From: Bacteroidia bacterium
GTDB taxonomy: Bacteria; Bacteroidota; Bacteroidia; Bacteroidales; Dysgonomonadaceae
Direction: 5' to 3'
Length of the DNA: 5,661 nt
Assembly: GCA_030539475.1 (NCBI GenBank)
Contig: JAUNRY010000134.1
Location: 503-6,163 of the forward strand
Part shown: positions 1 through 5,661 of the stretch, one piece after another
Layout of the letters: each line of letters begins with the position of its first letter
Position numbering within the stretch: position 1 is the first letter of the stretch
Made by a program: the position numbers and the translations under genes
The notes under the pieces: generated by a model
The model's input: only the letters and a program-made list of their open reading frames with translations
Told to the model about the DNA's origin: nothing
The model's database searches: none

Positions 1-27
1 GATCAATAACCCTAAACACTGGACAAT

Positions 28-507
28 ATGACACATATTTCCCCCTCTCCCAGTCCCAAAATCGCCCTCTTCCCCGGCACTTTCGATCCCTTCACCATCG
101 GGCACGAATCGCTGGTGCGCCGCGGATTGGAGTTGGTTGACGAAATTGTAATTTCCATCGGCGTAAACGAATCGAAAAAAACGTATTTTTCATTGGAAAA
201 GCGCGTGGAACTGATTCGGGATTTATACAAAGACGACACGCGCGTGAAAGTATCGAGTTACGATTCGCTCACCATCGAGTTTGCCCGGGAGGTAGGAGCT
301 AAGTTCATTTTGAGAGGGATACGATCGGTAAATGATTTCGAATACGAGAAAACCATCGCCGATATGAATCGAACCATTTCGGGAATAGAAACGTTTGTAT
401 TATTCACAGAGCCGGAATTTACCCACATCAGCTCCACGCACGTACGCGAACTGCTACGCTACGGACACGATGTGAGTAAGTTTATTCCGAAAGGAATGAG
501 GTTATAA
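28..507 (+). CDS. coaD: Phosphopantetheine adenylyltransferase (CoaD)
   Basis: This enzyme transfers AMP from ATP to 4'-phosphopantetheine, giving dephospho-CoA and pyrophosphate. It is the penultimate step of coenzyme A synthesis, in the cytoplasm, and the family is usually hexameric. The 159 residues match the usual length (about 160). Visible landmarks are the nucleotidyltransferase opening PGTFDPFTIGH (residues 16-26, with the TxGH signature at 23-26), the LRGIR motif at 95-99 with its conserved arginines, and ISSTHVR (134-140), the family's ISSTxxR ATP-binding motif. The C-terminus FIPKGMRL is typical. ATG at 28 is the only ATG before the first strand; it gives a Ser/Pro-rich lead of about ten residues, slightly longer than usual. 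There is no Shine-Dalgarno sequence in the 27 bases before it. Those bases are too few to identify an upstream gene. The S41 protease follows 81 bases later on the same strand. Confidence 0.97.
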   Translation: MTHISPSPSPKIALFPGTFDPFTIGHESLVRRGLELVDEIVISIGVNESKKTYFSLEKRVELIRDLYKDDTRVKVSSYDSLTIEFAREVGAKFILRGIRSVNDFEYEKTIADMNRTISGIETFVLFTEPEFTHISSTHVRELLRYGHDVSKFIPKGMRL

Positions 508-540
508 GAGCCAAGATAAAAGAACCAAGATATTAAGACA
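508..540. repeat. Short imperfect direct repeat after coaD
   Basis: The word CCAAGATA occurs at 511-518 and again at 525-532, a 14-base period, inside a purine-rich low-complexity stretch. The rest of this gap (541-588) contains only a weak 5-bp hairpin (536-540 with 546-550, no T tract) and an A-rich leader before the next ATG. I see no TAnnTTTG promoter word, which fits read-through from coaD. On the opposite strand the repeat reads TATCTTGG, a word resembling the T-rich repeats in the gap after the next gene. Function unknown. Confidence 0.4.
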
Positions 541-588
541 GGGATTGTCTCAACAGTGTATCCCGAAACCCCGTAACATCAATTAAAA

Positions 589-2202
589 ATGATCAATAAA
601 ATAACATCCCTTGCCCTCGTACTTTTAACTGTTTCGTCATTATTGCATGCCCAACCCCGCATTTCTCCCGACGGAGTAAAGTTGGATAGAACCCTGCAAA
701 TGATAAACGGCCTTTACGTGGACGATGTGGAAACCTCGAAACTCGCGGAAACCGCCATACGAGCCATGTTGCGCGAACTCGACCCGCATTCTTCCTACCT
801 CAACAAAGAGGAAGTGAAAGCCATGAACGAGCCGCTTCAAGGCAATTTCGACGGCATAGGCATATCGTTCAACATGCTTACCGATACGCTTTACGTGATG
901 GAAGTCATTGCCGGCGGCCCGTCGCAAAAAGTGGGCATATTGCCCGGCGATAAAATTATTTACGTGAACGATTCGCTCATTGCCGGCGTAAACATGAACA
1001 ACCAAGACGTGGTGTCTATGTTGCGCGGGCCCAAAGGAACCACCGTAAACGTTAGGATCCTGCGCCGGGGAACGCCCGAGCTGCTGGACTTCAAGATTGT
1101 GCGCGACAAAATACCCATTTACAGCATCGACGCCACGTATATGGTAAACAAAAATACCGGTTATATTCGCCTGAGCCGTTTCGGAATCACATCCACCGAA
1201 GAGTTCCTGAAAGCCGAGAAAGAGCTGAAAGCCCAAGGAATGAAGAACCTGATTCTCGACCTGACCGGAAACGGCGGCGGAATCCTGCAAACGGCGTCCG
1301 ATATTGCAGATGAGTTTCTGGGCGCCGGAAAACTGGTGGTGTATACCGAGGGTAAAAACCAGCCTCGGTATGAATTAAACACCACTTCGAAAGGCAATTT
1401 CGAAACCGGAAACCTGGTTGTGCTGGTAGATGAAGGCTCCGCCTCGGCCAGCGAGATTGTGGCGGGAGCCATTCAGGATTGGGACAGGGGCATAGTGGTG
1501 GGCCGGCGCACATTTGGCAAAGGATTGGTGCAGCGCCAACTCCCGCTTCCCGACGGCACGATGATGCGCCTGACCGTTGCCCGCTACTACACGCCCACGG
1601 GGCGAAGCATTCAAAAGCCGTACGAGGAGGGCAATATAGAAGCATACAACCGCGACTTCTTCAACCGCATGGAGCACGGCGAAATGCTGCATGCCGACAG
1701 CATCCATTTCCCCGACTCGCTCAAATACACCACGCTCCTTAACAAACGCACGGTTTACGGCGGCGGCGGAATTATGCCCGATTATTTTGTGCCCATCGAT
1801 ACCAACACCGTAACCGATTTGCACCGCAACCTCATTGCCCGGGGCGTTATAAACCGGCTCACCATTGCCGAGGTGGACAATAACCGCGCAAGCTTGCTGA
1901 AATCGTACCCAACGGTAGAAAGATTTAAATCGGACTATCAAATTCCCGAATCGATGATAAACCGCATGAAAGAACTGGCCAGCGAAGAAAAAATGGAGTG
2001 GAAAGACGATGAGTTCGAGAAATCGCGGCAGTTCATGAGCGTGCAGCTAAAAGCGCTGATGGCCAGAGACCTGTACGACACATCGGCTTACTTTGTCATC
2101 ATCAACGACGAAATTGACATATTCAAGGAAGGATTGCGAATTATTAATAACACTAAAGTGTATAATGATCTCTTAAAGGGGATTGGCAGTAATGTAAATT
2201 GA
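589..2202 (+). CDS. Secreted S41 C-terminal processing protease with PDZ domain
   Basis: This is a serine endopeptidase of the CtpA/Prc type, predicted to act in the periplasm by cutting proteins near their C-termini. Its substrate is unknown. The 537 residues begin with a signal peptide (hydrophobic core about 6-19, likely signal peptidase I cut after HA at 20-21). A PDZ domain spans about 85-165, with the entry GNFDGIGISF (85-94) and RGPKGT (146-151). The S41 core runs about 180-350. It carries GSASASE (283-289), with Ser286 as the expected nucleophile, and TFGKGLVQ (308-315), with Lys311 as general base and Gln315. The Ser-to-Lys spacing of 25 matches characterised family members, so the Ser/Lys dyad looks intact. 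A long C-terminal extension (about 350-537, including GGGGIMPDYFVP) is typical of Bacteroidota homologues. ATG at 589 is preceded by an A-rich leader and places the signal peptide at the N-terminus. It probably shares a transcript with coaD. Confidence 0.95.
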   Translation: MINKITSLALVLLTVSSLLHAQPRISPDGVKLDRTLQMINGLYVDDVETSKLAETAIRAMLRELDPHSSYLNKEEVKAMNEPLQGNFDGIGISFNMLTDTLYVMEVIAGGPSQKVGILPGDKIIYVNDSLIAGVNMNNQDVVSMLRGPKGTTVNVRILRRGTPELLDFKIVRDKIPIYSIDATYMVNKNTGYIRLSRFGITSTEEFLKAEKELKAQGMKNLILDLTGNGGGILQTASDIADEFLGAGKLVVYTEGKNQPRYELNTTSKGNFETGNLVVLVDEGSASASEIVAGAIQDWDRGIVVGRRTFGKGLVQRQLPLPDGTMMRLTVARYYTPTGRSIQKPYEEGNIEAYNRDFFNRMEHGEMLHADSIHFPDSLKYTTLLNKRTVYGGGGIMPDYFVPIDTNTVTDLHRNLIARGVINRLTIAEVDNNRASLLKSYPTVERFKSDYQIPESMINRMKELASEEKMEWKDDEFEKSRQFMSVQLKALMARDLYDTSAYFVIINDEIDIFKEGLRIINNTKVYNDLLKGIGSNVN

Positions 2203-2217
2203 TGAAAACTGACCTTG

Positions 2218-2272
2218 TCTATTGATCTAAAAGTCTTTCAGTCTATCTTGCTCTTTGCTCTTTATTCTATTG
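2218..2272. repeat. Degenerate TCTATTG / TCTATCTTG repeats between protease and DUF1080 genes
   Basis: The 99-base gap contains a pyrimidine-rich run of related words: TCTATTG at 2218-2224, TCTATCTTG at 2242-2250, CTCTTTG at 2251-2257 and TCTATTG at 2266-2272. The 7-mer TATCTTG (2244-2250) also occurs twice on the opposite strand in the gap after coaD. No perfect TAnnTTTG promoter and no terminator hairpin are visible. The last 25 bases before the next ATG are strongly A/T-rich, as is usual for translation starts in this phylum. Function unknown; this may be ordinary intergenic low-complexity sequence. Confidence 0.35.
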
Positions 2273-2301
2273 TCTAATTTAAATATAAAATCGAAGAAAA
2301 A

Positions 2302-3573
2302 ATGAAAATCAAAAATTTATTAAGTATTGCATTGCTTATGACTGTGTTATTTGCATCTTGTGAGCCTGCTGCCAAGCACAATGTGTTGACGGAGGCCGAA
2401 AAATCGGAAGGCTGGGAACTCCTTTTCGATGGAACAACCCTGAACGGTTGGCGTGATTACAACGGCGAAAGCCTCACCGCACCCTGGTTTGCCCAAGACG
2501 GCATGATACAGGCCAAGGGCGAAGGCGCCGATGAGCACGGCTACATTGTAACCGATAAAATTTACGAAAACTTTGAAATGGTGTGGGATTGGAAAATTGC
2601 CGACGGCGGAAACAGCGGCGTGCTCTACCACGTGGTGGAAAATCCTAAGTTTGCCGTGCCGTATGTTACCGGCCCCGAATACCAGCTTATCGACGATCAG
2701 GGTTTCCCCGAACCGCTCGAAGACTGGCAAAAAACGGCTGCCAACTACGCCATGCACGTGGGCGACCCCGATAAACTTATCATCAAACCCGCCGGAGAGT
2801 GGAACACCTCGAAAATAGTTTTCGACAACGGGCACGTGGAGCATTGGCTCAACGGCGAAAAAGTAATCGAATTTGAGGCGTGGAGCGAAGATTGGTTCGA
2901 ACGCAAAAACGACGGGAAATGGGAAAACGCGCCCGAGTACGGACTGGCGCGCAAAGGCGTTATCTGTTTGCAAGACCACGGATCGGCCGCTTGGTTCCGC
3001 AACGTGAAAATAAGGGAACTTCCGCGCAAAACCAAGGAAGTAAACCTCTTTAACGGAACCGACCTGCACGGATGGGAAGTTTACGGAACCGAACTCTGGT
3101 ACGTTCAAGACGGATTGCTGGTGTGCGAAAGCGGCCCCGATAAACAATACGGATACCTGGCCACACGCGAGTATTACGACGATTTCGACCTCTCGCTTGA
3201 GTTTAAACAAGAAGCCGACGGAAATTCGGGCGTGTTTATTCGTTCGTTCGTGGAACCGGGCGCTATCGTAAACGGATGGCAGGTGGAAGTGGCTCCCAAA
3301 GGAAACGATACCGGCGGTATTTATGAGTCCTACGGCCGCGGATGGCTCGTGCAAATTCCCGATGAAAAAGAAAACATCCTGAAAGAAGGCGACTGGAACA
3401 CCTTGCGCATTGTGGTGAAAGGCGATAACGTGAAAACGTACCTCAACGGTGAAGAAATGGTGGATTTAACCGACGAGAAAATCGGCAACGCCCAGGGGCG
3501 CATCGCCCTGCAAATCCACGATGGCGGCGGCATCAAAGTGCTTTGGAGAAACTTGAAGTTGCAAACGTTGTAA
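2302..3573 (+). CDS. Lipoprotein with two tandem DUF1080 (3-keto-disaccharide hydrolase-like) domains
   Basis: The 423 residues start with a lipoprotein signal: a basic N-terminus, a hydrophobic stretch about 6-18, and a lipobox-like FASC with the lipidated Cys at position 20. Two copies of a PF06439-type beta-sandwich domain follow. Copy one (about 38-240) has LLFDGTTLNGW (40-50), GGNSGVLYH (102-110), GPEYQLID (124-131), GEWNTSK (165-171) and a closing FRNVKI. Copy two (about 247-423) repeats these in order: NLFNGTDLHGW (248-258), DGNSGVFIR (306-314), NGWQVEV (324-330), GDWNTLR and LWRNLKL. Members of this family act on 3-keto sugars or are found in polysaccharide-use and oxidised-glycoside loci, so an envelope role in glycoside breakdown is plausible. 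No substrate can be read here, and the neighbours do not form a sugar-use locus. ATG at 2302 is supported by the signal sequence and A-rich leader. The gene ends 24 bases before a strong terminator. Confidence 0.9.
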   Translation: MKIKNLLSIALLMTVLFASCEPAAKHNVLTEAEKSEGWELLFDGTTLNGWRDYNGESLTAPWFAQDGMIQAKGEGADEHGYIVTDKIYENFEMVWDWKIADGGNSGVLYHVVENPKFAVPYVTGPEYQLIDDQGFPEPLEDWQKTAANYAMHVGDPDKLIIKPAGEWNTSKIVFDNGHVEHWLNGEKVIEFEAWSEDWFERKNDGKWENAPEYGLARKGVICLQDHGSAAWFRNVKIRELPRKTKEVNLFNGTDLHGWEVYGTELWYVQDGLLVCESGPDKQYGYLATREYYDDFDLSLEFKQEADGNSGVFIRSFVEPGAIVNGWQVEVAPKGNDTGGIYESYGRGWLVQIPDEKENILKEGDWNTLRIVVKGDNVKTYLNGEEMVDLTDEKIGNAQGRIALQIHDGGGIKVLWRNLKLQTL

Positions 3574-3597
3574 CGCCTGTATCACGTAGGACATAAT

Positions 3598-3628
3598 AAA
3601 AACCATCCCGGTTGGGGGATGGTTTTTT
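3598..3628 (+). terminator. Rho-independent terminator, probably bidirectional
   Basis: A perfect 12-bp stem pairs 3598-3609 with 3616-3627 around the six-base loop GGTTGG. The centre is CCATCCC/GGGATGG, flanked by an A tract on the left and T tracts on the right (3623-3628, then more T to 3636). It lies 24 bases after the DUF1080 stop codon. Because the A tract reads as T on the other strand, the same hairpin can end transcription of the convergent protease gene, whose stop codon is 90 bases away. The remainder of the convergent gap (3629-3718) shows only a weak hairpin near 3653-3675. Confidence 0.9.
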
Positions 3629-3718
3629 GTTTTTTTGCTTCTTCGCTGGTGGGCGCACATTTCACAGAAGTGCGTGAGCAGGGGATTGGTGCTAACAAAG
3701 TAAACTTTTAATATAATT

Positions 3719-5422
3719 TCATTCTCCTTTCACAATCTCAATAGCTCTTTCCAACGGTTCATCTATTCCTTTTTTTATCCCTTCTATTGTGGGTTTTATT
3801 TCTTCATCAATTTTAATTCCGGCACGTTGCATGCAAGTTCCGTCAGGGTAATATAGGCCTATTCCTGTTACATATGTCGTTAGTCCACCGGGAAGAGGGA
3901 ACGAAAATACAGCTCCGTTAGCACCGGCTGTTGTACTTCCAATGATGGTAACCCGTGGAGCAAGATAGTAGAAAAACGTATGGTCTTCCGCTTGACTCCG
4001 TGTGTATTCATTTACCATAACCACAACTTCATATGGATAGCTCCCAGGTTCTACGGTTCTTGGTAACGGACGTTTGGAGCCTTTCAAAAAATATCCAGGA
4101 AAGGAAATATTACCGAAACTTTGTCTGCAATAATAACCCCAATTTTTCATTAAATAGGGTGCGATACTCATAGCATTATAATCAGACGGATAGCAGCGTA
4201 AGTCGATAATCAGACCCTTTGTTTTGGACATGATACGAGTTACTTCACTCTCTCGCTCCTCCGGTTTGCAACTCGAAGGTAAAATGTAGCCGACGGAGTC
4301 CTGTAGTATATTATAACCTGCCACGTCGGGTTTTGGGTTAGAGTAATTTGGCCTTTTTAATTGTACTAAGTCGTAGGTTAATACGTTTTTTTTAACGGAC
4401 TTGCCATCTTGTAAAAAATTTAACGAGAGAACGGAGTCGTTAGTCTGTAATATATTTATGGCAATTCCTCTTAATTTTACCTCATAATTTGAAGCCGGCG
4501 TATATGGAAGTAATCGTTCAACAACCTTTTCGACCTTTTCACCGTTGATGGTTGTAATAATGTCTCCAATCGAAATTTCCTTTTCTATGCCGACAGAATC
4601 GCTTAAAAACGATGTTACAACCAATTTGTTTTCAATAAATTTTGTTTCAAACGGAACTTTGCGGCGTCCGTGAATTTCAAAATAACTTTCAATATCTTTG
4701 TAGCTGATGCCTCCATGTGAATCGTCAATTTTTGCACTAAGTTTCAGGCAAGCAAGGGTGTATTCTTTTTGATTTTCCGCACAAACAAAATCGGGTAACA
4801 TTTCCGGTAAAACCTCCGACCATTTCGTGTCGCATAGTTCGCGGTAAGGGAAAAAATAATTCACAATATTCCAATATCGAAACAAAGCCAAAATACGATA
4901 GGTTAAATCGGGAAATGCCATATCTTCGTAAGCCGGTTCATTGGTTATGGTTATAAATGGTTCATTTGAAGCACGTTGATAGTTTAATTTAATATAGTGA
5001 TTTTCTTTGATTTTCGCATTGTCCAAAATAGATTGTAGTTTATCTATCGTATTTTGATTAAAATATTCCGCATTGAAGAGTTCTCCATAGTCAGCCTTCA
5101 CAACCACTTTTGACAAGGAAATTGTATCTTTCTCTGCAACAGAGACTTCAGGTAAATGATTTACCCAATTATTCAGGATGGTTTTCCAATCATCCTCCTT
5201 TTTAGCCTCCATAACAGCAGGAAGGATGTTTATCAATTCCGCGTCCCAATCTAATTTTCCTTCAGCAACAGTTGGGTGATGGTATTTAAGGAAACCCCAA
5301 AGTTGCCCCAATGCCACGAGTGATTTCTCATTTTCTTTTGTCAAACAGTTTTTTGTGGTACTTGAGGTATAATTGCAAGAGAGTAACATAAATAGGAAGA
5401 GAGAGAAGAGTAATTGTTTCAT
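3719..5422 (-). CDS. Tricorn-like S41 family peptidase, lipoprotein
   Basis: A 567-residue predicted envelope protease; substrate unknown. The start is the ATG at 5422, because it opens directly onto a lipoprotein signal peptide: MKQ, a hydrophobic run 4-14, and the lipobox LLSC with Cys16. A GTG 19 codons upstream (5479) would bury that signal. An N-terminal region (about 36-230) contains two similar helical segments, LWGFLKYHHP...DWDAELINILP and FRYWNIVNYFFP...KWSEVLPEMLP. KIDDSHGG (231-238) supplies His236, which matches the catalytic His of tricorn-type S41 enzymes. A PDZ-like stretch runs about 258-345 (GDIITTINGEKV). The catalytic S41 domain (about 350-567) has RSQAE (475-479) with Ser476 as likely nucleophile, then GSTTAGANG, and a family-typical tail with YYPDGTCMQRAGI, KPTIEGI and a DEPLERAIE end. 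There is no GKG Lys as in the other S41 gene. Base composition is clearly lower in G+C than the left block. The gene converges on the DUF1080 gene and shares its terminator. Confidence 0.9.
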   Translation of the reverse strand: MKQLLFSLFLFMLLSCNYTSSTTKNCLTKENEKSLVALGQLWGFLKYHHPTVAEGKLDWDAELINILPAVMEAKKEDDWKTILNNWVNHLPEVSVAEKDTISLSKVVVKADYGELFNAEYFNQNTIDKLQSILDNAKIKENHYIKLNYQRASNEPFITITNEPAYEDMAFPDLTYRILALFRYWNIVNYFFPYRELCDTKWSEVLPEMLPDFVCAENQKEYTLACLKLSAKIDDSHGGISYKDIESYFEIHGRRKVPFETKFIENKLVVTSFLSDSVGIEKEISIGDIITTINGEKVEKVVERLLPYTPASNYEVKLRGIAINILQTNDSVLSLNFLQDGKSVKKNVLTYDLVQLKRPNYSNPKPDVAGYNILQDSVGYILPSSCKPEERESEVTRIMSKTKGLIIDLRCYPSDYNAMSIAPYLMKNWGYYCRQSFGNISFPGYFLKGSKRPLPRTVEPGSYPYEVVVMVNEYTRSQAEDHTFFYYLAPRVTIIGSTTAGANGAVFSFPLPGGLTTYVTGIGLYYPDGTCMQRAGIKIDEEIKPTIEGIKKGIDEPLERAIEIVKGE

Positions 5423-5490
5423 CCGTTTCAGTATTATAGTTATATGTTGTATTTTTGAATTAGAACCTCGCTGATGCACTTTATATAAAC

Positions 5491-5498
5491 CAAGTATA
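5491..5498 (-). promoter_or_regulatory. Weak -7-like promoter word upstream of the tricorn-like protease gene
   Basis: On the - strand this reads TATACTTG, one mismatch from the Bacteroidota -7 consensus TAnnTTTG. A TTG lies upstream (5523-5525 on the - strand) with a 24-base spacer, slightly longer than the usual range of about 17-23. Transcription would begin near 5480-5487, giving a leader of about 60 bases before the ATG at 5422. The match is imperfect, so this is only a candidate. Confidence 0.25.
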
Positions 5499-5520
5499 AC
5501 AGGTAATTATTTTTCGCTAT

Positions 5521-5657
5521 CGCAACCCGCTCTCGCTGAACGGGACACGAGGTTTTTAACCTCGTGCAACGAAGGCGCAGCCTTCGTCTCCCGGCGTGTG
5601 GCTCCCCACCCGGGTTTTTGGCCTCAACGGTTTATCGTTGCACCCCAAAGGTACAAC
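5521..5657. repeat. Dense array of palindromes (REP-like element or structured leader)
   Basis: Several hairpins follow each other almost without spacers. They are 5526-5532/5538-5544 (7 positions, one C-A mismatch on + that becomes G-U on -), 5546-5554/5558-5566 (9 bp perfect, loop TTT), 5569-5576/5580-5587 (8 bp perfect, loop GCA), 5590-5594/5610-5614 (CCCGG/CCGGG, with further inner pairs), 5625-5629/5636-5640 (CAACG/CGTTG), and 5637-5644/5650-5657 (8 positions, one mismatch). The last two share GTTG at 5637-5640 and cannot form together. CGTTGCAC (5636-5643) is also the exact inverse of GTGCAACG (5564-5571). No reading frame here looks like a gene. Two readings are possible: a repeated extragenic palindromic element, perhaps mobilised by a REP-associated transposase elsewhere, or a structured RNA read on the - strand toward the protease gene. 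I cannot tell which from one copy. Confidence 0.6.
5646..5653 (-). promoter_or_regulatory. Candidate Bacteroidota -7 promoter element at the window edge
   Basis: On the - strand this reads TACCTTTG, an exact match to TAnnTTTG. The matching -33 TTG would lie beyond the window end, so it cannot be checked. If used, transcription would start near 5637-5643 and run through the palindrome array into the protease gene, giving a structured leader of roughly 220 bases. The word also sits inside an imperfect palindrome (5637-5657), so its match to the promoter consensus may be incidental. Confidence 0.3.
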
Positions 5658-5661
5658 TTTC

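Noticed and set aside
1..27. Possible end of an upstream gene overlapping the coaD start (frame open to TGA at 29-31)
   Set aside because: Nine codons without a recognisable C-terminus cannot support a call, and another frame stops at position 9.
640..1941. Long open frames on the - strand inside the S41 protease gene (for example 640-1290 and 1375-1941)
   Set aside because: They overlap a gene with intact signal peptide, PDZ and catalytic motifs, and their translations show no recognisable domain. They arise from the G/C-rich third positions of the real gene.
2347..3354. A 335-codon open frame on the - strand inside the DUF1080 gene
   Set aside because: It is antisense to a gene with clear duplicated domain motifs, and its product has no recognisable motif; it is a shadow frame.
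3653..3675. Hairpin GCGCAC / GTGCGT in the convergent gap
   Set aside because: It has only 5-6 pairs, an 11-base loop and no T tract on either side; too weak to call beside the strong terminator at 3598-3628.
3638..3703. Short + strand frame in the convergent gap, which could be the tail of a lost gene
   Set aside because: There is no start, no leader and no recognised domain in about 21 codons, and it lies after a strong terminator. Without a similarity search it cannot be distinguished from chance.
5590..5619. G/C-rich hairpin followed by TTTTT, resembling a + strand terminator
   Set aside because: No + strand gene lies upstream for nearly 2 kb, and the hairpin is one unit of the palindrome array, so a terminator role is not supported by context.
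1..5661. A new defence, mobile or biosynthetic system
   Set aside because: The four genes are recognisable families with no transposase, nuclease, toxin-antitoxin pair, CRISPR repeats or tRNA in the window. The only unexplained structure is the palindrome array, which is reported separately.

Overview
The window is a chromosomal segment that most likely comes from a member of the Bacteroidota. The evidence is a C-terminal processing protease with the long C-terminal extension seen in that phylum, two short lipoprotein signal peptides, a lipoprotein with DUF1080 (PF06439) domains, start codons preceded by A/T-rich leaders instead of Shine-Dalgarno sequences, and candidate promoter words of the TAnnTTTG type. 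The genus cannot be read from the sequence. Gene names below rest on motif recognition by eye; no database was searched.

Left part (1-3627), all on the + strand: coaD (28-507, phosphopantetheine adenylyltransferase, a core coenzyme A enzyme), then a secreted serine protease of family S41 with a PDZ domain (589-2202), then a lipoprotein with two DUF1080 / 3-keto-disaccharide hydrolase-like domains in tandem (2302-3573). The gaps of 81 and 99 bases contain low-complexity repeats and no convincing promoter, so coaD and the protease, and perhaps the third gene, may be co-transcribed. A strong hairpin with flanking A and T tracts (3598-3628) closes the block and can also stop transcription arriving from the right.

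Right part (3719-5661), - strand: a convergent gene (3719-5422) encodes a second, unrelated-looking S41 protease. It is a lipoprotein with a tricorn-like Ser/His active-site signature (DDSHGG and RSQAE), and it is visibly more A/T-rich than the left block. Its upstream region (5423-5661) holds a weak promoter candidate and then a very dense run of palindromes (5521-5657). This could be a REP-like repeat element or a structured leader RNA read toward the protease gene. It is the most unusual part of the window.

Functionally, coaD is cytoplasmic housekeeping, while the other three products are predicted to be exported: two cell-envelope proteases and one carbohydrate-active-type lipoprotein. 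I see no defence system, CRISPR array, tRNA, rRNA or transposase gene.
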